Part shown: positions 42,524 to 50,713 of the stretch, piece after piece
Position numbering within the stretch: the first letter of the stretch is position 1
Layout: every line of letters starts with the position of its first letter
Assembly: GCA_947493535.1 (NCBI GenBank)
Contig: CANLRK010000003.1
Location: forward strand, 62,001-126,000
Direction: 5' to 3'
DNA: 64,000 nucleotides
DNA from: an uncultured Flavobacteriaceae bacterium
GTDB lineage: Bacteria; Bacteroidota; Bacteroidia; Flavobacteriales; Flavobacteriaceae
Notes under the pieces: model-generated
The model's database searches: none
The model's input: the letters and a program-made list of their open reading frames with translations, nothing else
Told to the model about the DNA's origin: nothing
Position numbers and translations under genes: made by a program

Positions 42524-45379
42524 ATGAAAAAAAATACGCTTAAAAAATTATTAACAGGCATGTTCGTTATTGGTTTTGCTGTTACACATGCGCAGAAAAC
42601 TAAAAGAACTGTGGCCGAAAAGTTGCCAGATAACTATACACCTAATTTAGAGTTGCAAAGAGCGCCTACTGGAGAAATTAAGTGTGCTACTGTAGAGTAT
42701 AACGATATGCTTAATAAGTATAGGAAAAGTCCAATATCTGTAGAAGATTTTGAAAGATGGATTGCACCGAAAATTGCCGAAATAAAAGCTGCAAGACAAG
42801 CAGGAAAAATGCCACCAATGTATACAATTCCTGTAGTGGTGCATGTAATTCATAATGGTGATGCTGTAGGTTCCAATGAAAATATTGCAGATGCACAAGT
42901 ATTGTCGCAAATTCAAGTGTTTAATGAAGATTTTGGTAACCTAGCAGGTACTCCTGGTGATGGAGGTGAAGGTGTAGATACCGGAATTCGATTCTGTATG
43001 GCGCAAGTAGATCCTAGTGGAAATCCAACAAATGGAATTAACAGAGTAGACTTAGGTCAGGCATCATGGGATTCTATGGCTGCAATTGACGGAACGATGA
43101 AGCCTGCAACTATTTGGGATCCGACCAAGTATTTAAATATGTGGACTTGTAATTTTGGTGGAGGAATGTCTGGAACATTAGGATATGCACAGTTTCCAAC
43201 AGGATCAGGTTTAGATGGTATGCCTGGAGGAGGATGTGTAGCTGCCGAAGCAAGTTCTGATGGAGTAGTTTCTGCATATTCAACTTTCGGTTCTAGAACA
43301 ATATATCCAGCTGGAAATTATAGCGGGACTTCTTATGATAAAGGAAGAACGATGACGCATGAGGTGGGGCACATGTTAGGTTTACGTCATATATGGGGTG
43401 ATACTGCGGCATGTACCAATGATGATTTTTGTGCTGACACACCTGATTCTGATGCATCTAACTTTGGTTGTGCAACTACAGATAGTTGTCCTGCTGATGG
43501 TTTAGGGAATGACCAAACACAAAACTATATGGATTATTCTGATGATTCATGTATGCATATGTTTACACAAGATCAAGCGGATAGAATGGTGGCAGTACTG
43601 TTAAATGCAGATAGAAGAATAGGCTTGTTAAATTCTACAGTGTGTAATCCTATACCAAGTATTCAGTATACAGGTGCCGCATGTGAAACAAGTATGGTTT
43701 CATTAGCGGAACCAAATGGATGTGGAGCTTTTCAAGATGTTAATATTGATGTTGAAATAGATATGGGCGCTTCTCAAAATACAGACGTTACATTTTCTGT
43801 AAATCCTTCATCAACAGCAGTTGAAGGAAGTGATTTTATAATTTTAACACCTTCAGTAACATTTAATGCAGGTTCAATGACAACACAAACTTTAACCGTT
43901 AGAGTGTTTAATAGCGATGCTATTGGATCTGGTGCAAGACAAGCAATTATTGATTTTGTGGTTAATGCAAATGGTGGTGATGCTATTGCAAACACTGATA
44001 GAGATAGTTATACTATTGATGTTGCTTATGATATAGTTAGTGTGCCAAATATGAATAATGGTGCAGTAACTTTGTTTAGTGATGACTTTGAGAGCCATAA
44101 TGCTTTTGAAATCGGAAACGTAGGAGGATGGACATTTAATGATGTTGATGGATCAGGAACTTATGGTGAGGGAGGAGCTTTTGATTGGCCAAATCAGTAT
44201 TATAGCGGAGCGTTTATTACTTTTGATCCTTCTCAAGTAACAGGAGGTACACTACCAGCAAACTGGAATCCTCATGGAGGAAATATGGGGTATTACTGTT
44301 TTAACGCTACAGCACCAGGAAATGACGATTATATATTTACTCCTCAATTAAATTTAGGGACTTCTAGCCAATTTACATTTTGGGCTAAAACATTAGATAA
44401 TACTTGGGGAGAAGAAAGATTTAGAGTAGGGGTTTCAACCACTGATACTAACCCTGCTAGTTTTACGTTTATAACTCCTAACCCATATCAAGAAACAACA
44501 ACAAGTTGGGTTCAATATAGTTATGATTTATCAGCTTACGACAATCAAACGGTTTATTTAACGATTAATTGTGTTTCTAATGATGCATATGTGTTTATGA
44601 TTGATGATGTAGCAGTTACAACAAATGCAACGGTAAATGTGCAAGTAGATGATAATACAGGTGCGCCAGCAACAACAAGTTTAGGTTCAGGAACCCAATA
44701 TTTTTTAGATCCAACTACGAACGATTTTATGTCTGGAATAACCGTTAATGATGCTTCTAATTATGGTTGTACTGATGTAGCAGTGTCTAGAGATATAGCT
44801 ACTGCTGGGGCTCCAGCTGTAATGTATCAAACTGCAGGAGCAGCTAACTTTGTAATGGCTAAAACGTATACGATATCTCCTTCAACTATTAACGCTGCAG
44901 GAAATAGTGATATCACGTTTTACTTTACGGAAGCTGAAATTGCTGCATGGGAAGCTGCTACAGGAAACTTAAGAACTGAATTAGCTATTATAAAAGGAAA
45001 TACAGGTATTCCAGCTACTATTGGATCTTTAGGGAACACTACTGGAGTTAGTTTGACAGCTACATTCTCAGATGGACTAGATGGTACTTATTATTTCGGG
45101 AAGTTATCATCATTAGGAGTGGCGGAAAACCAGTTTGAGGTTTTTGGAGTATATCCAAACCCTTCAAATGGAGAAGTAACTTTAACTTTAAGTGCAAATG
45201 AAGATGTAACTGTTTCTTTATTTGATATTAGAGGAAGAAAAGTATATGCTAAGTTAAATCAAAATAATTCAGATGTATTTACAACAAAGTTAAACTTTAG
45301 TGGTATGGCTTCTGGAGTATATATGTTAGATGTTCAGAGCGGTTCAAAAAGAGCAGTTCAAAAATTAGTGATTAAATAA
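42524..45379 (+). CDS. Secreted M43 (pappalysin-like) metalloprotease with T9SS type A sorting domain, protease 4
   Basis: The product has 951 residues, paralogous to protease 1 along its length. Signal peptide ending in HAQ (about 24); a pro-region with C54 in GEIKCATVEYND; a catalytic domain with HEVGHMLGLRH at 279-289 and Met-turn QNYMDYSDDSCM. A Calx-beta-like region, a choice-of-anchor-J/MAM-like domain (DDFESHNAFEIGNVGGWTF to MIDDVAV, about 520-705), a further beta domain and a sorting domain (VFGVYPNPSNGEVTL, ASGVYMLDV) follow. The sorting domain is close to those of 1 and 3. It is transcribed alone between its own terminator and that of protease 3. Confidence 0.88.
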   Translation: MKKNTLKKLLTGMFVIGFAVTHAQKTKRTVAEKLPDNYTPNLELQRAPTGEIKCATVEYNDMLNKYRKSPISVEDFERWIAPKIAEIKAARQAGKMPPMYTIPVVVHVIHNGDAVGSNENIADAQVLSQIQVFNEDFGNLAGTPGDGGEGVDTGIRFCMAQVDPSGNPTNGINRVDLGQASWDSMAAIDGTMKPATIWDPTKYLNMWTCNFGGGMSGTLGYAQFPTGSGLDGMPGGGCVAAEASSDGVVSAYSTFGSRTIYPAGNYSGTSYDKGRTMTHEVGHMLGLRHIWGDTAACTNDDFCADTPDSDASNFGCATTDSCPADGLGNDQTQNYMDYSDDSCMHMFTQDQADRMVAVLLNADRRIGLLNSTVCNPIPSIQYTGAACETSMVSLAEPNGCGAFQDVNIDVEIDMGASQNTDVTFSVNPSSTAVEGSDFIILTPSVTFNAGSMTTQTLTVRVFNSDAIGSGARQAIIDFVVNANGGDAIANTDRDSYTIDVAYDIVSVPNMNNGAVTLFSDDFESHNAFEIGNVGGWTFNDVDGSGTYGEGGAFDWPNQYYSGAFITFDPSQVTGGTLPANWNPHGGNMGYYCFNATAPGNDDYIFTPQLNLGTSSQFTFWAKTLDNTWGEERFRVGVSTTDTNPASFTFITPNPYQETTTSWVQYSYDLSAYDNQTVYLTINCVSNDAYVFMIDDVAVTTNATVNVQVDDNTGAPATTSLGSGTQYFLDPTTNDFMSGITVNDASNYGCTDVAVSRDIATAGAPAVMYQTAGAANFVMAKTYTISPSTINAAGNSDITFYFTEAEIAAWEAATGNLRTELAIIKGNTGIPATIGSLGNTTGVSLTATFSDGLDGTYYFGKLSSLGVAENQFEVFGVYPNPSNGEVTLTLSANEDVTVSLFDIRGRKVYAKLNQNNSDVFTTKLNFSGMASGVYMLDVQSGSKRAVQKLVIK

Positions 45380-45398
45380 TCATTTGAATATATTTTTT

Positions 45399-45436
45399 AA
45401 AAAAGGCTAACACATAATTATGTGTTAGCCTTTTTG
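45399..45436 (+). terminator. Terminator of protease gene 4
   Basis: A long perfect inverted repeat (AAAAGGCTAACACATAA paired with TTATGTGTTAGCCTTTT) is followed by T and a final G at 45436. Confidence 0.9.
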
Positions 45437-45463
45437 TTAAATGCTAATTAATGACTAAATTTA
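45433..45463 (+). promoter_or_regulatory. Putative promoter of protease gene 5
   Basis: TTTG at 45433-45436 (terminator end), spacer of exactly 19 bases, TAAATTTA at 45456-45463, 20 bases before the ATG. Confidence 0.5.
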
Positions 45464-45483
45464 AATCCCTAAAAAAATAAAAA

Positions 45484-48400
45484 ATGAAAAACTATTACCC
45501 AATCAAACTATTGTCCTGTTTATTTATGGTTTTTTCTACAGCAGCTACTTTTGCACAAAATGATGGAGGCTATTGGAAGAAAATTGACAACAATAAATTA
45601 GAACAGAAAGTAAAGGTGCATCGAGCATCACAACCGAAAGAATTTCAAGTGTTTCAGTTAAACATGGAAGCGTTTAAAACCGCTATCCAAGGAGCTCCAT
45701 TACGAGGGCAAATTGCTGGTAAGTCAAATGTAATAGCAAGTTTTCCAACACCTGAAGGAACTTTTGAGCGTTTTAGAGTTACAGAATCACCAATAATGGA
45801 AGGTGAATTAGCGAAAAAATTTCCGATGATTAAAACTTATAAAGCTGTTGGGGTTGATGACCCAACAGCTACAATGCGTTTTAGTGTTACTCAATTTGGA
45901 TTACACACCATGACCTTGTCAGGAAAAAGAAACTCAATGTATGTAGATCCGTATACTGAAGATAGAGAGTACTACATAGTGTATGATAAAAAATCTTTGG
46001 GAGCGGATACACAAAGTTTTGAATGTTTAACAGATCAAGATGTTAGATTACGTTCTTTAGAGGAAGAAGTTTCAATGAAACGAGTAGACTCTGATGATCA
46101 AAAACTACGTACCTATCGCTTAGCGCAAACCTGTACAGGAGAGTACGGGGCTATATTTGCAGGGGCAGGTACAGATGCACAAAAGAAGGCTAATATTCAA
46201 GCACAGATGGCAATAACTGTAAATAGAGTTAATGAGGTTTATGAACGTGATTTAGCAATAACATTAGTGTTTATAGCACGAAATGATGAGTTAATTTATT
46301 ATAATGGAGGAACTGACCCATGGAATGGTGAATATAATACGAAAACACAAGAGGTAATTACTACCACACTAAACGATGAGTCGTTATATGATATTGGGCA
46401 TAATTTTAATACTTCAGGTGGAGGTAATGCTGGGTGTTTAGGTTGTGTTTGTGTAAGTGTTGTAGGAAATGTATATAATGGAGCTACAAAAGGTAGAGGT
46501 ATGACAGGTAGAGCTAATCCTACAGGAGATCCTTTTGATATTGACTATGTAGCACATGAAATGGGACATCAATTAGATGGTTATCACACTCAAGCAAGTT
46601 CAGGTTGTGTAAGTGGAAATGGTACTACAGAGGTAGAGCCAGGAAGCGGAAGTTCTATTATGGGGTATGCTGGTATTTGCGCAGCTAATGTGCAAAGCAA
46701 TAGTGATGCACACTTCAATTACGTAAACATACGTGATATTACTACAAATATTCAAACAGGAACCAGTAGTTCTTGTGCGATGGAAACACCTTTAGCAAAT
46801 CAGCCACCTACCGCAATTACGGAAGGAGCAGAGTTTTCAATTCCTAAATCAACACCATTTGTTTTACGTGGTGCCTCAACTGACCCAGACGGTACAGCAG
46901 AGCATACCTTTGGATGGTCACAAAACGATCCTGAACCAGGAGGAATGGGGACAAGCGCACCAAGTAGTACAGCTACAAGTGGGCCTGTATATCGTTCTAT
47001 TTTACCAACAGTGTCACCAGATAGGTATATGCCTAAAATTGCGGATGTTGTAGCAGGAAATTTAACACCAACATGGGAGGTAACTCCATCTGTTGCTCGT
47101 GAGTTGAATTTTGCTTTAGTAGTTAGAGATAATGCTTCTGGTTTTGCAAATGGTATAGGTCAAACAGATTCTGAATTGATGAAGGTTAATGTTGAAGACG
47201 TAACACCGTTTACAATGTCATCACCTAATACAGCAGTTTCATGGGAAGTGGCAAGTAGCCAGACAGTAACATGGAATGTAGGGGAAACTACAAACGCAAC
47301 GATCAATTGCCAAAATGTGAATATAAAATTATCTGTTGACGGTGGGTATACCTATCCAATCACATTGTTATCGAATACAGCAAACGACGGTTCTGAAGTA
47401 ATTCAAATTCCTAATCAGATAACGTCAACAGCTAGGATTATGGTAGAAGCAGCCGATAATATTTTTTATGACATTTCTGATACAAACTTTTCAATTGTAG
47501 CACCATCATCTGCAACTTTTGTAATGACATTAGCGGAGGTAGATAAAAACCAAACTATATGTACAGGAGATGCGCCTACTGTAGCTATCAATAATGCAGT
47601 GTTTTCAGGATTTACTGAAAATACAGTGTATACAGCTACTGGTAACCCTACAGGTTCAACTGTGAGTTTTTCAGTGAACAATATAAATGCTACTCAAGAT
47701 TTAACAATGACCTTGAATAATACTGCAGGAATTACACCAGGTAGTTATCCTATTACAATTACAGCAGAAAGTGCTTCAGTAACAAGAACAGATGTTGTTA
47801 CTATAGATGTGTATAGTGCTTCTTTTGATGCACAATCGTTAGTGTTTCCACCAGATGGAGCAACAGGAGTAGGTACAATTACACCATTAACATGGAATCA
47901 AGATGTAAACGCAGCTAGTTACACAATTCAAGTAGCTACAGATATGGCTTTTTCATCTGTAGTGGGTACATATACATCAAATTCTGATCAAACTCAAGTA
48001 AGCGGCTTACAGCCTAATACAACATATTATTGGAGGATAGCACCCGAAAACAACTGTGGTACAGGAGCGTATTCATCTGCAAGAAGCTTTACTACAGTAA
48101 CACCAAGTTGTACTGTGTATAATTCAATACAAAATAATATTACTATTCCGAGTGGAGGTAATCCAAATCAGTACCCATTTACTTTAACTTCAACAATAAC
48201 TATAAGCGGTGCTTCTGCTGCTAGTACTATTACAGATATGAATGTATCTGTAAATATTCAGCACCTATGGGCAGGAGATATGGATTTAAAATTAACTTCA
48301 CCAGCAGGAACAGAAATTATATTATTAGGAAATAGTGTTTGTGATGATGGTACAGATGATATTTATGTAACTTATGATGATGAAGGGTCGCCTTTAGTTT

Positions 48401-48843
48401 GTAGTACTACTTCACCTGCTGTTGGAGGGATTACAATTCCTCAACAAGCATTATCAGCTTTTGATGGAGAAGGACTTAATGGTGATTGGGTTTTGACTGC
48501 TACCGATAGTCATAAAGATGATGGAGGAGAGTTTTTAAACTATAGTTTAGAAATTTGTTCAGCGGAGCCTCTTTTAGGGGTAGATGAAAACTCCTTAGAA
48601 AATTTTGCAGTTTACCCTAACCCTAATACTGGTGCATTCACTTTACACTTTAATTCAAGCGCTATTAACGATATTACAGTAGAAGTATTTGATGTAAGAG
48701 GAAGAAAGGTATATGCCAAATTGTATGAGCCAAAAACTACATTTAATGAAGTAATTCAGTTGAACAATGTTTCTTCAGGGTTGTATTTATTACAAGTTAG
48801 TGATGGGGCAAAATCTGTAACTAAAAAAATGGTTGTTCAATAA
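45484..48843 (+). CDS. Secreted M12B (reprolysin-like) metalloprotease with FN3, P-domain and T9SS sorting domain, protease 5
   Basis: The product has 1119 residues. Signal peptide ending TFAQ (about 25); a pro-domain related to that of protease 2 (NMEAFKTAIQGAP...GVDDPTATMRFSV) with C181 in SFECLTDQD. The catalytic domain has HEMGHQLDGYH at 358-368, where Asp replaces the usual Gly, and Met-turn SSIMGYAG. Ig-like domains, a fibronectin type III domain (FPPDGATGVGTITPLTW to ARSFTT, about 785-875), a P-domain (CTVYNSIQNNITIPSGG to NYSLEIC) and a diverged sorting domain (FAVYPNPNTGAFTLHFN, SSGLYLLQV) follow. It is the last of the array and the largest. The added FN3 domain distinguishes it from protease 2 and may aid substrate or surface binding. 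Confidence 0.86.
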   Translation: MKNYYPIKLLSCLFMVFSTAATFAQNDGGYWKKIDNNKLEQKVKVHRASQPKEFQVFQLNMEAFKTAIQGAPLRGQIAGKSNVIASFPTPEGTFERFRVTESPIMEGELAKKFPMIKTYKAVGVDDPTATMRFSVTQFGLHTMTLSGKRNSMYVDPYTEDREYYIVYDKKSLGADTQSFECLTDQDVRLRSLEEEVSMKRVDSDDQKLRTYRLAQTCTGEYGAIFAGAGTDAQKKANIQAQMAITVNRVNEVYERDLAITLVFIARNDELIYYNGGTDPWNGEYNTKTQEVITTTLNDESLYDIGHNFNTSGGGNAGCLGCVCVSVVGNVYNGATKGRGMTGRANPTGDPFDIDYVAHEMGHQLDGYHTQASSGCVSGNGTTEVEPGSGSSIMGYAGICAANVQSNSDAHFNYVNIRDITTNIQTGTSSSCAMETPLANQPPTAITEGAEFSIPKSTPFVLRGASTDPDGTAEHTFGWSQNDPEPGGMGTSAPSSTATSGPVYRSILPTVSPDRYMPKIADVVAGNLTPTWEVTPSVARELNFALVVRDNASGFANGIGQTDSELMKVNVEDVTPFTMSSPNTAVSWEVASSQTVTWNVGETTNATINCQNVNIKLSVDGGYTYPITLLSNTANDGSEVIQIPNQITSTARIMVEAADNIFYDISDTNFSIVAPSSATFVMTLAEVDKNQTICTGDAPTVAINNAVFSGFTENTVYTATGNPTGSTVSFSVNNINATQDLTMTLNNTAGITPGSYPITITAESASVTRTDVVTIDVYSASFDAQSLVFPPDGATGVGTITPLTWNQDVNAASYTIQVATDMAFSSVVGTYTSNSDQTQVSGLQPNTTYYWRIAPENNCGTGAYSSARSFTTVTPSCTVYNSIQNNITIPSGGNPNQYPFTLTSTITISGASAASTITDMNVSVNIQHLWAGDMDLKLTSPAGTEIILLGNSVCDDGTDDIYVTYDDEGSPLVCSTTSPAVGGITIPQQALSAFDGEGLNGDWVLTATDSHKDDGGEFLNYSLEICSAEPLLGVDENSLENFAVYPNPNTGAFTLHFNSSAINDITVEVFDVRGRKVYAKLYEPKTTFNEVIQLNNVSSGLYLLQVSDGAKSVTKKMVVQ

Positions 48844-48861
48844 CAACAAATTAAAATATAA

Positions 48862-48896
48862 TAAAAAGCTGATACTTTAAAGTGTCAGCTTTTTTG
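48862..48896 (+). terminator. Terminator of protease gene 5
   Basis: AAAAAGCTGATACTT paired with AAGTGTCAGCTTTTT (one G-T-type mismatch) is followed by a T-rich run. It closes the array before the helicase gene. Confidence 0.82.
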
Positions 48897-48934
48897 TTTT
48901 TAGATTTAGTTATAGTTCTAAGATATAGAAATGG

Positions 48935-48942
48935 TATCTTTG
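48935..48942 (+). promoter_or_regulatory. Putative -7 element of the helicase operon
   Basis: TATCTTTG matches TAnnTTTG, 16 bases before the helicase ATG. No TTG is found at 19 bases, in contrast to the protease promoters. Confidence 0.45.
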
Positions 48943-48958
48943 CCAAAAATTAATTGGA

Positions 48959-50323
48959 ATGATTAAGTTTGAAGAATTAAATTTATCGAAGCAGTTGCAA
49001 TACGCAATTGATGATTTAGGTTTTGAACACCCAACTCCTATTCAAGAGAAAGCTTTTAATGTGGTGCGTTCGGGTAGAGATGTAGTTGGGATTGCACAAA
49101 CTGGTACAGGAAAAACCTTTGCCTATATGATGCCTATACTTCGTGATTTAAAATTTTCCAAACAATTAAATCCAAGAGTGTTAGTTTTAGTTCCAACTCG
49201 AGAGTTAGTGCTTCAAGTAGTTGAAGAGATAGAGAAACTTTCTAAGTATATTAACATACGTGTTTTAGGGGTTTATGGAGGTACTAATATCAATACGCAA
49301 AAAACAGCTGTTGCTCAAGGAACTGACATTATTGTTGCAACCCCAGGAAGATTGTATGATTTAGCAATAAGTAGAGCTTTACAGTTAAAGTCAATACAAA
49401 AACTAGTTATTGATGAGGTAGATGTAATGCTCGATTTAGGCTTTAGGTTTCAATTATTAAATATTTTTGATGTATTACCTACAAGGCGTCAAAATATTAT
49501 GTTTTCGGCAACCATGACAGATGATGTTGAAGCATTAATAACGGATTTTTTTAAATCGCCTGAAAAAATAGCCATAGCTGTAAGTGGTACACCTTTACAT
49601 AATATAGCGCAACAATGTTATGATGTGCCAAATTTTTATACCAAAGTAAATTTATTAGCAAATTTATTACAAGATAAAGAAACGTTTCATAAAGTATTAG
49701 TGTTTGTTTCTAACAAGAAAAGTGCCGATAGGCTGTTTGAAGCTTTAGAAGAAGTTTACGGTTCAGAAACATGTGTTATTCATTCAAACAAAACACAAAA
49801 TTATAGAGTGCGTTCCATTCGTCAGTTTGATGAAGGAGAAAATAGAATTTTAGTTGCTACAGATGTAATGGCCAGAGGATTGGATTTGGAAGAGATATCT
49901 CATGTTGTTAATTTTGACACGCCAAATTTTCCTGAAAATTATATGCACCGTATTGGTAGAACAGGTAGGGCTGAGCATGAAGGGAAAACAATATTATTTT
50001 CGACAGAAAAAGAACAAGAATACAAGACTGCAATAGAGAATTTAATGAATTATGAAATACCTAAAATGGAATTTCCTGATGATGTAACAATTTCTGAGCA
50101 GCTTACTCCAGATGAGCGTCCAAAACATATTGAAAGAGATAATCCGCATAAAAGATTAAAAGATGAAGATGCTCCAGGACCTGCATTTCATGAAAAGAGT
50201 GATAAGAATAAGAAAGAAAATTTAGGAGGTTCATATAGGCGAGAGATAGCTAAAAAGTATAAAAAGCCTAAAACAAGAGGTGATAAAACCTACAATCAAC
50301 GAAATAAAAAAAAGCGTAAGTAA
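48959..50323 (+). CDS. DEAD-box family RNA helicase (motif II DEVD)
   Basis: The product has 454 residues. Q-motif GFEHPTPIQEKA, motif I AQTGTGKT (46-53), Ia PTRELVLQ, TPGR, motif II DEVD (152-155) in place of DEAD, motif III SAT, IV LVFVSNK, V TDVMARGLDL and VI HRIGRTGR. The C-terminal 70 residues are very basic and lysine-rich (KKYKKPKTRGDKTYNQRNKKKRK), as in RhlE-type helicases, and likely bind RNA. It unwinds RNA in ribosome assembly or mRNA decay. It is the first of a probable three-gene unit with the next two genes (2- and 10-base gaps). Confidence 0.93.
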   Translation: MIKFEELNLSKQLQYAIDDLGFEHPTPIQEKAFNVVRSGRDVVGIAQTGTGKTFAYMMPILRDLKFSKQLNPRVLVLVPTRELVLQVVEEIEKLSKYINIRVLGVYGGTNINTQKTAVAQGTDIIVATPGRLYDLAISRALQLKSIQKLVIDEVDVMLDLGFRFQLLNIFDVLPTRRQNIMFSATMTDDVEALITDFFKSPEKIAIAVSGTPLHNIAQQCYDVPNFYTKVNLLANLLQDKETFHKVLVFVSNKKSADRLFEALEEVYGSETCVIHSNKTQNYRVRSIRQFDEGENRILVATDVMARGLDLEEISHVVNFDTPNFPENYMHRIGRTGRAEHEGKTILFSTEKEQEYKTAIENLMNYEIPKMEFPDDVTISEQLTPDERPKHIERDNPHKRLKDEDAPGPAFHEKSDKNKKENLGGSYRREIAKKYKKPKTRGDKTYNQRNKKKRK

Positions 50324-50325
50324 CT

Positions 50326-50703
50326 ATGCGAAAACCATTAACAGAGCAAGAGTTGCATAATTTAGCAATGAATATTGTTGGGAAAGATTTAGAAGATCAA
50401 GGTTATGAGTTTATAGCTATAAATAGTAAACTAAAAAGAAACCCTCAATATGTCTGTATTGATAAAAGCGCGCAATATTTTTTTGTGGTGGTAAAAGCTG
50501 TTTTGTTACCTAATGACCCTGATGATTATGATGTTGTATGGATGGAGACTTTCCGAGAACATGCACGTAGTAAGAATGCTAAAGTTTTATATGCTGGGGT
50601 AGGATTAGGGAATAAAGATGTTGAAGGAGATCCATTGTACTTAGATGAGCCATATTTATTAAAATATGATGGAGTAGTGCTTTTAGATGTTGATTTAAAC
50701 TAA
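50326..50703 (+). CDS. Conserved small protein upstream of apbE, unknown function
   Basis: The product has 125 residues and is soluble, with no signal peptide or membrane segment. Sequence features are LNMNIVGKDLEDQGYEFIAINSKL-like N-terminus, QYVCIDKSAQYFFVVVKAV and VVWMETFREHARSKNAKVLYAGVGLGN, suggesting a small alpha/beta fold resembling restriction-endonuclease-like proteins. I recall that databases often name such proteins NADH:quinone reductase subunit F, but only one cysteine is present and no ferredoxin or FAD site. It is squeezed between the helicase (2 bases) and apbE (10 bases), so a link to flavinylation is possible. Confidence 0.65.
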   Translation: MRKPLTEQELHNLAMNIVGKDLEDQGYEFIAINSKLKRNPQYVCIDKSAQYFFVVVKAVLLPNDPDDYDVVWMETFREHARSKNAKVLYAGVGLGNKDVEGDPLYLDEPYLLKYDGVVLLDVDLN

Positions 50704-50713
50704 GTGTAAAGAG

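Noticed and set aside
34370-48900. CRISPR or other regular repeat array in the protease spacers
   Set aside because: The repeated hairpins are terminators spaced by whole genes and differ in sequence apart from one duplicated pair; no direct-repeat/spacer pattern exists.
50326-50703. Second NqrF subunit
   Set aside because: The protein lacks the 2Fe-2S cysteines, FAD and NADH motifs; the real nqrF is at 33038-34348.
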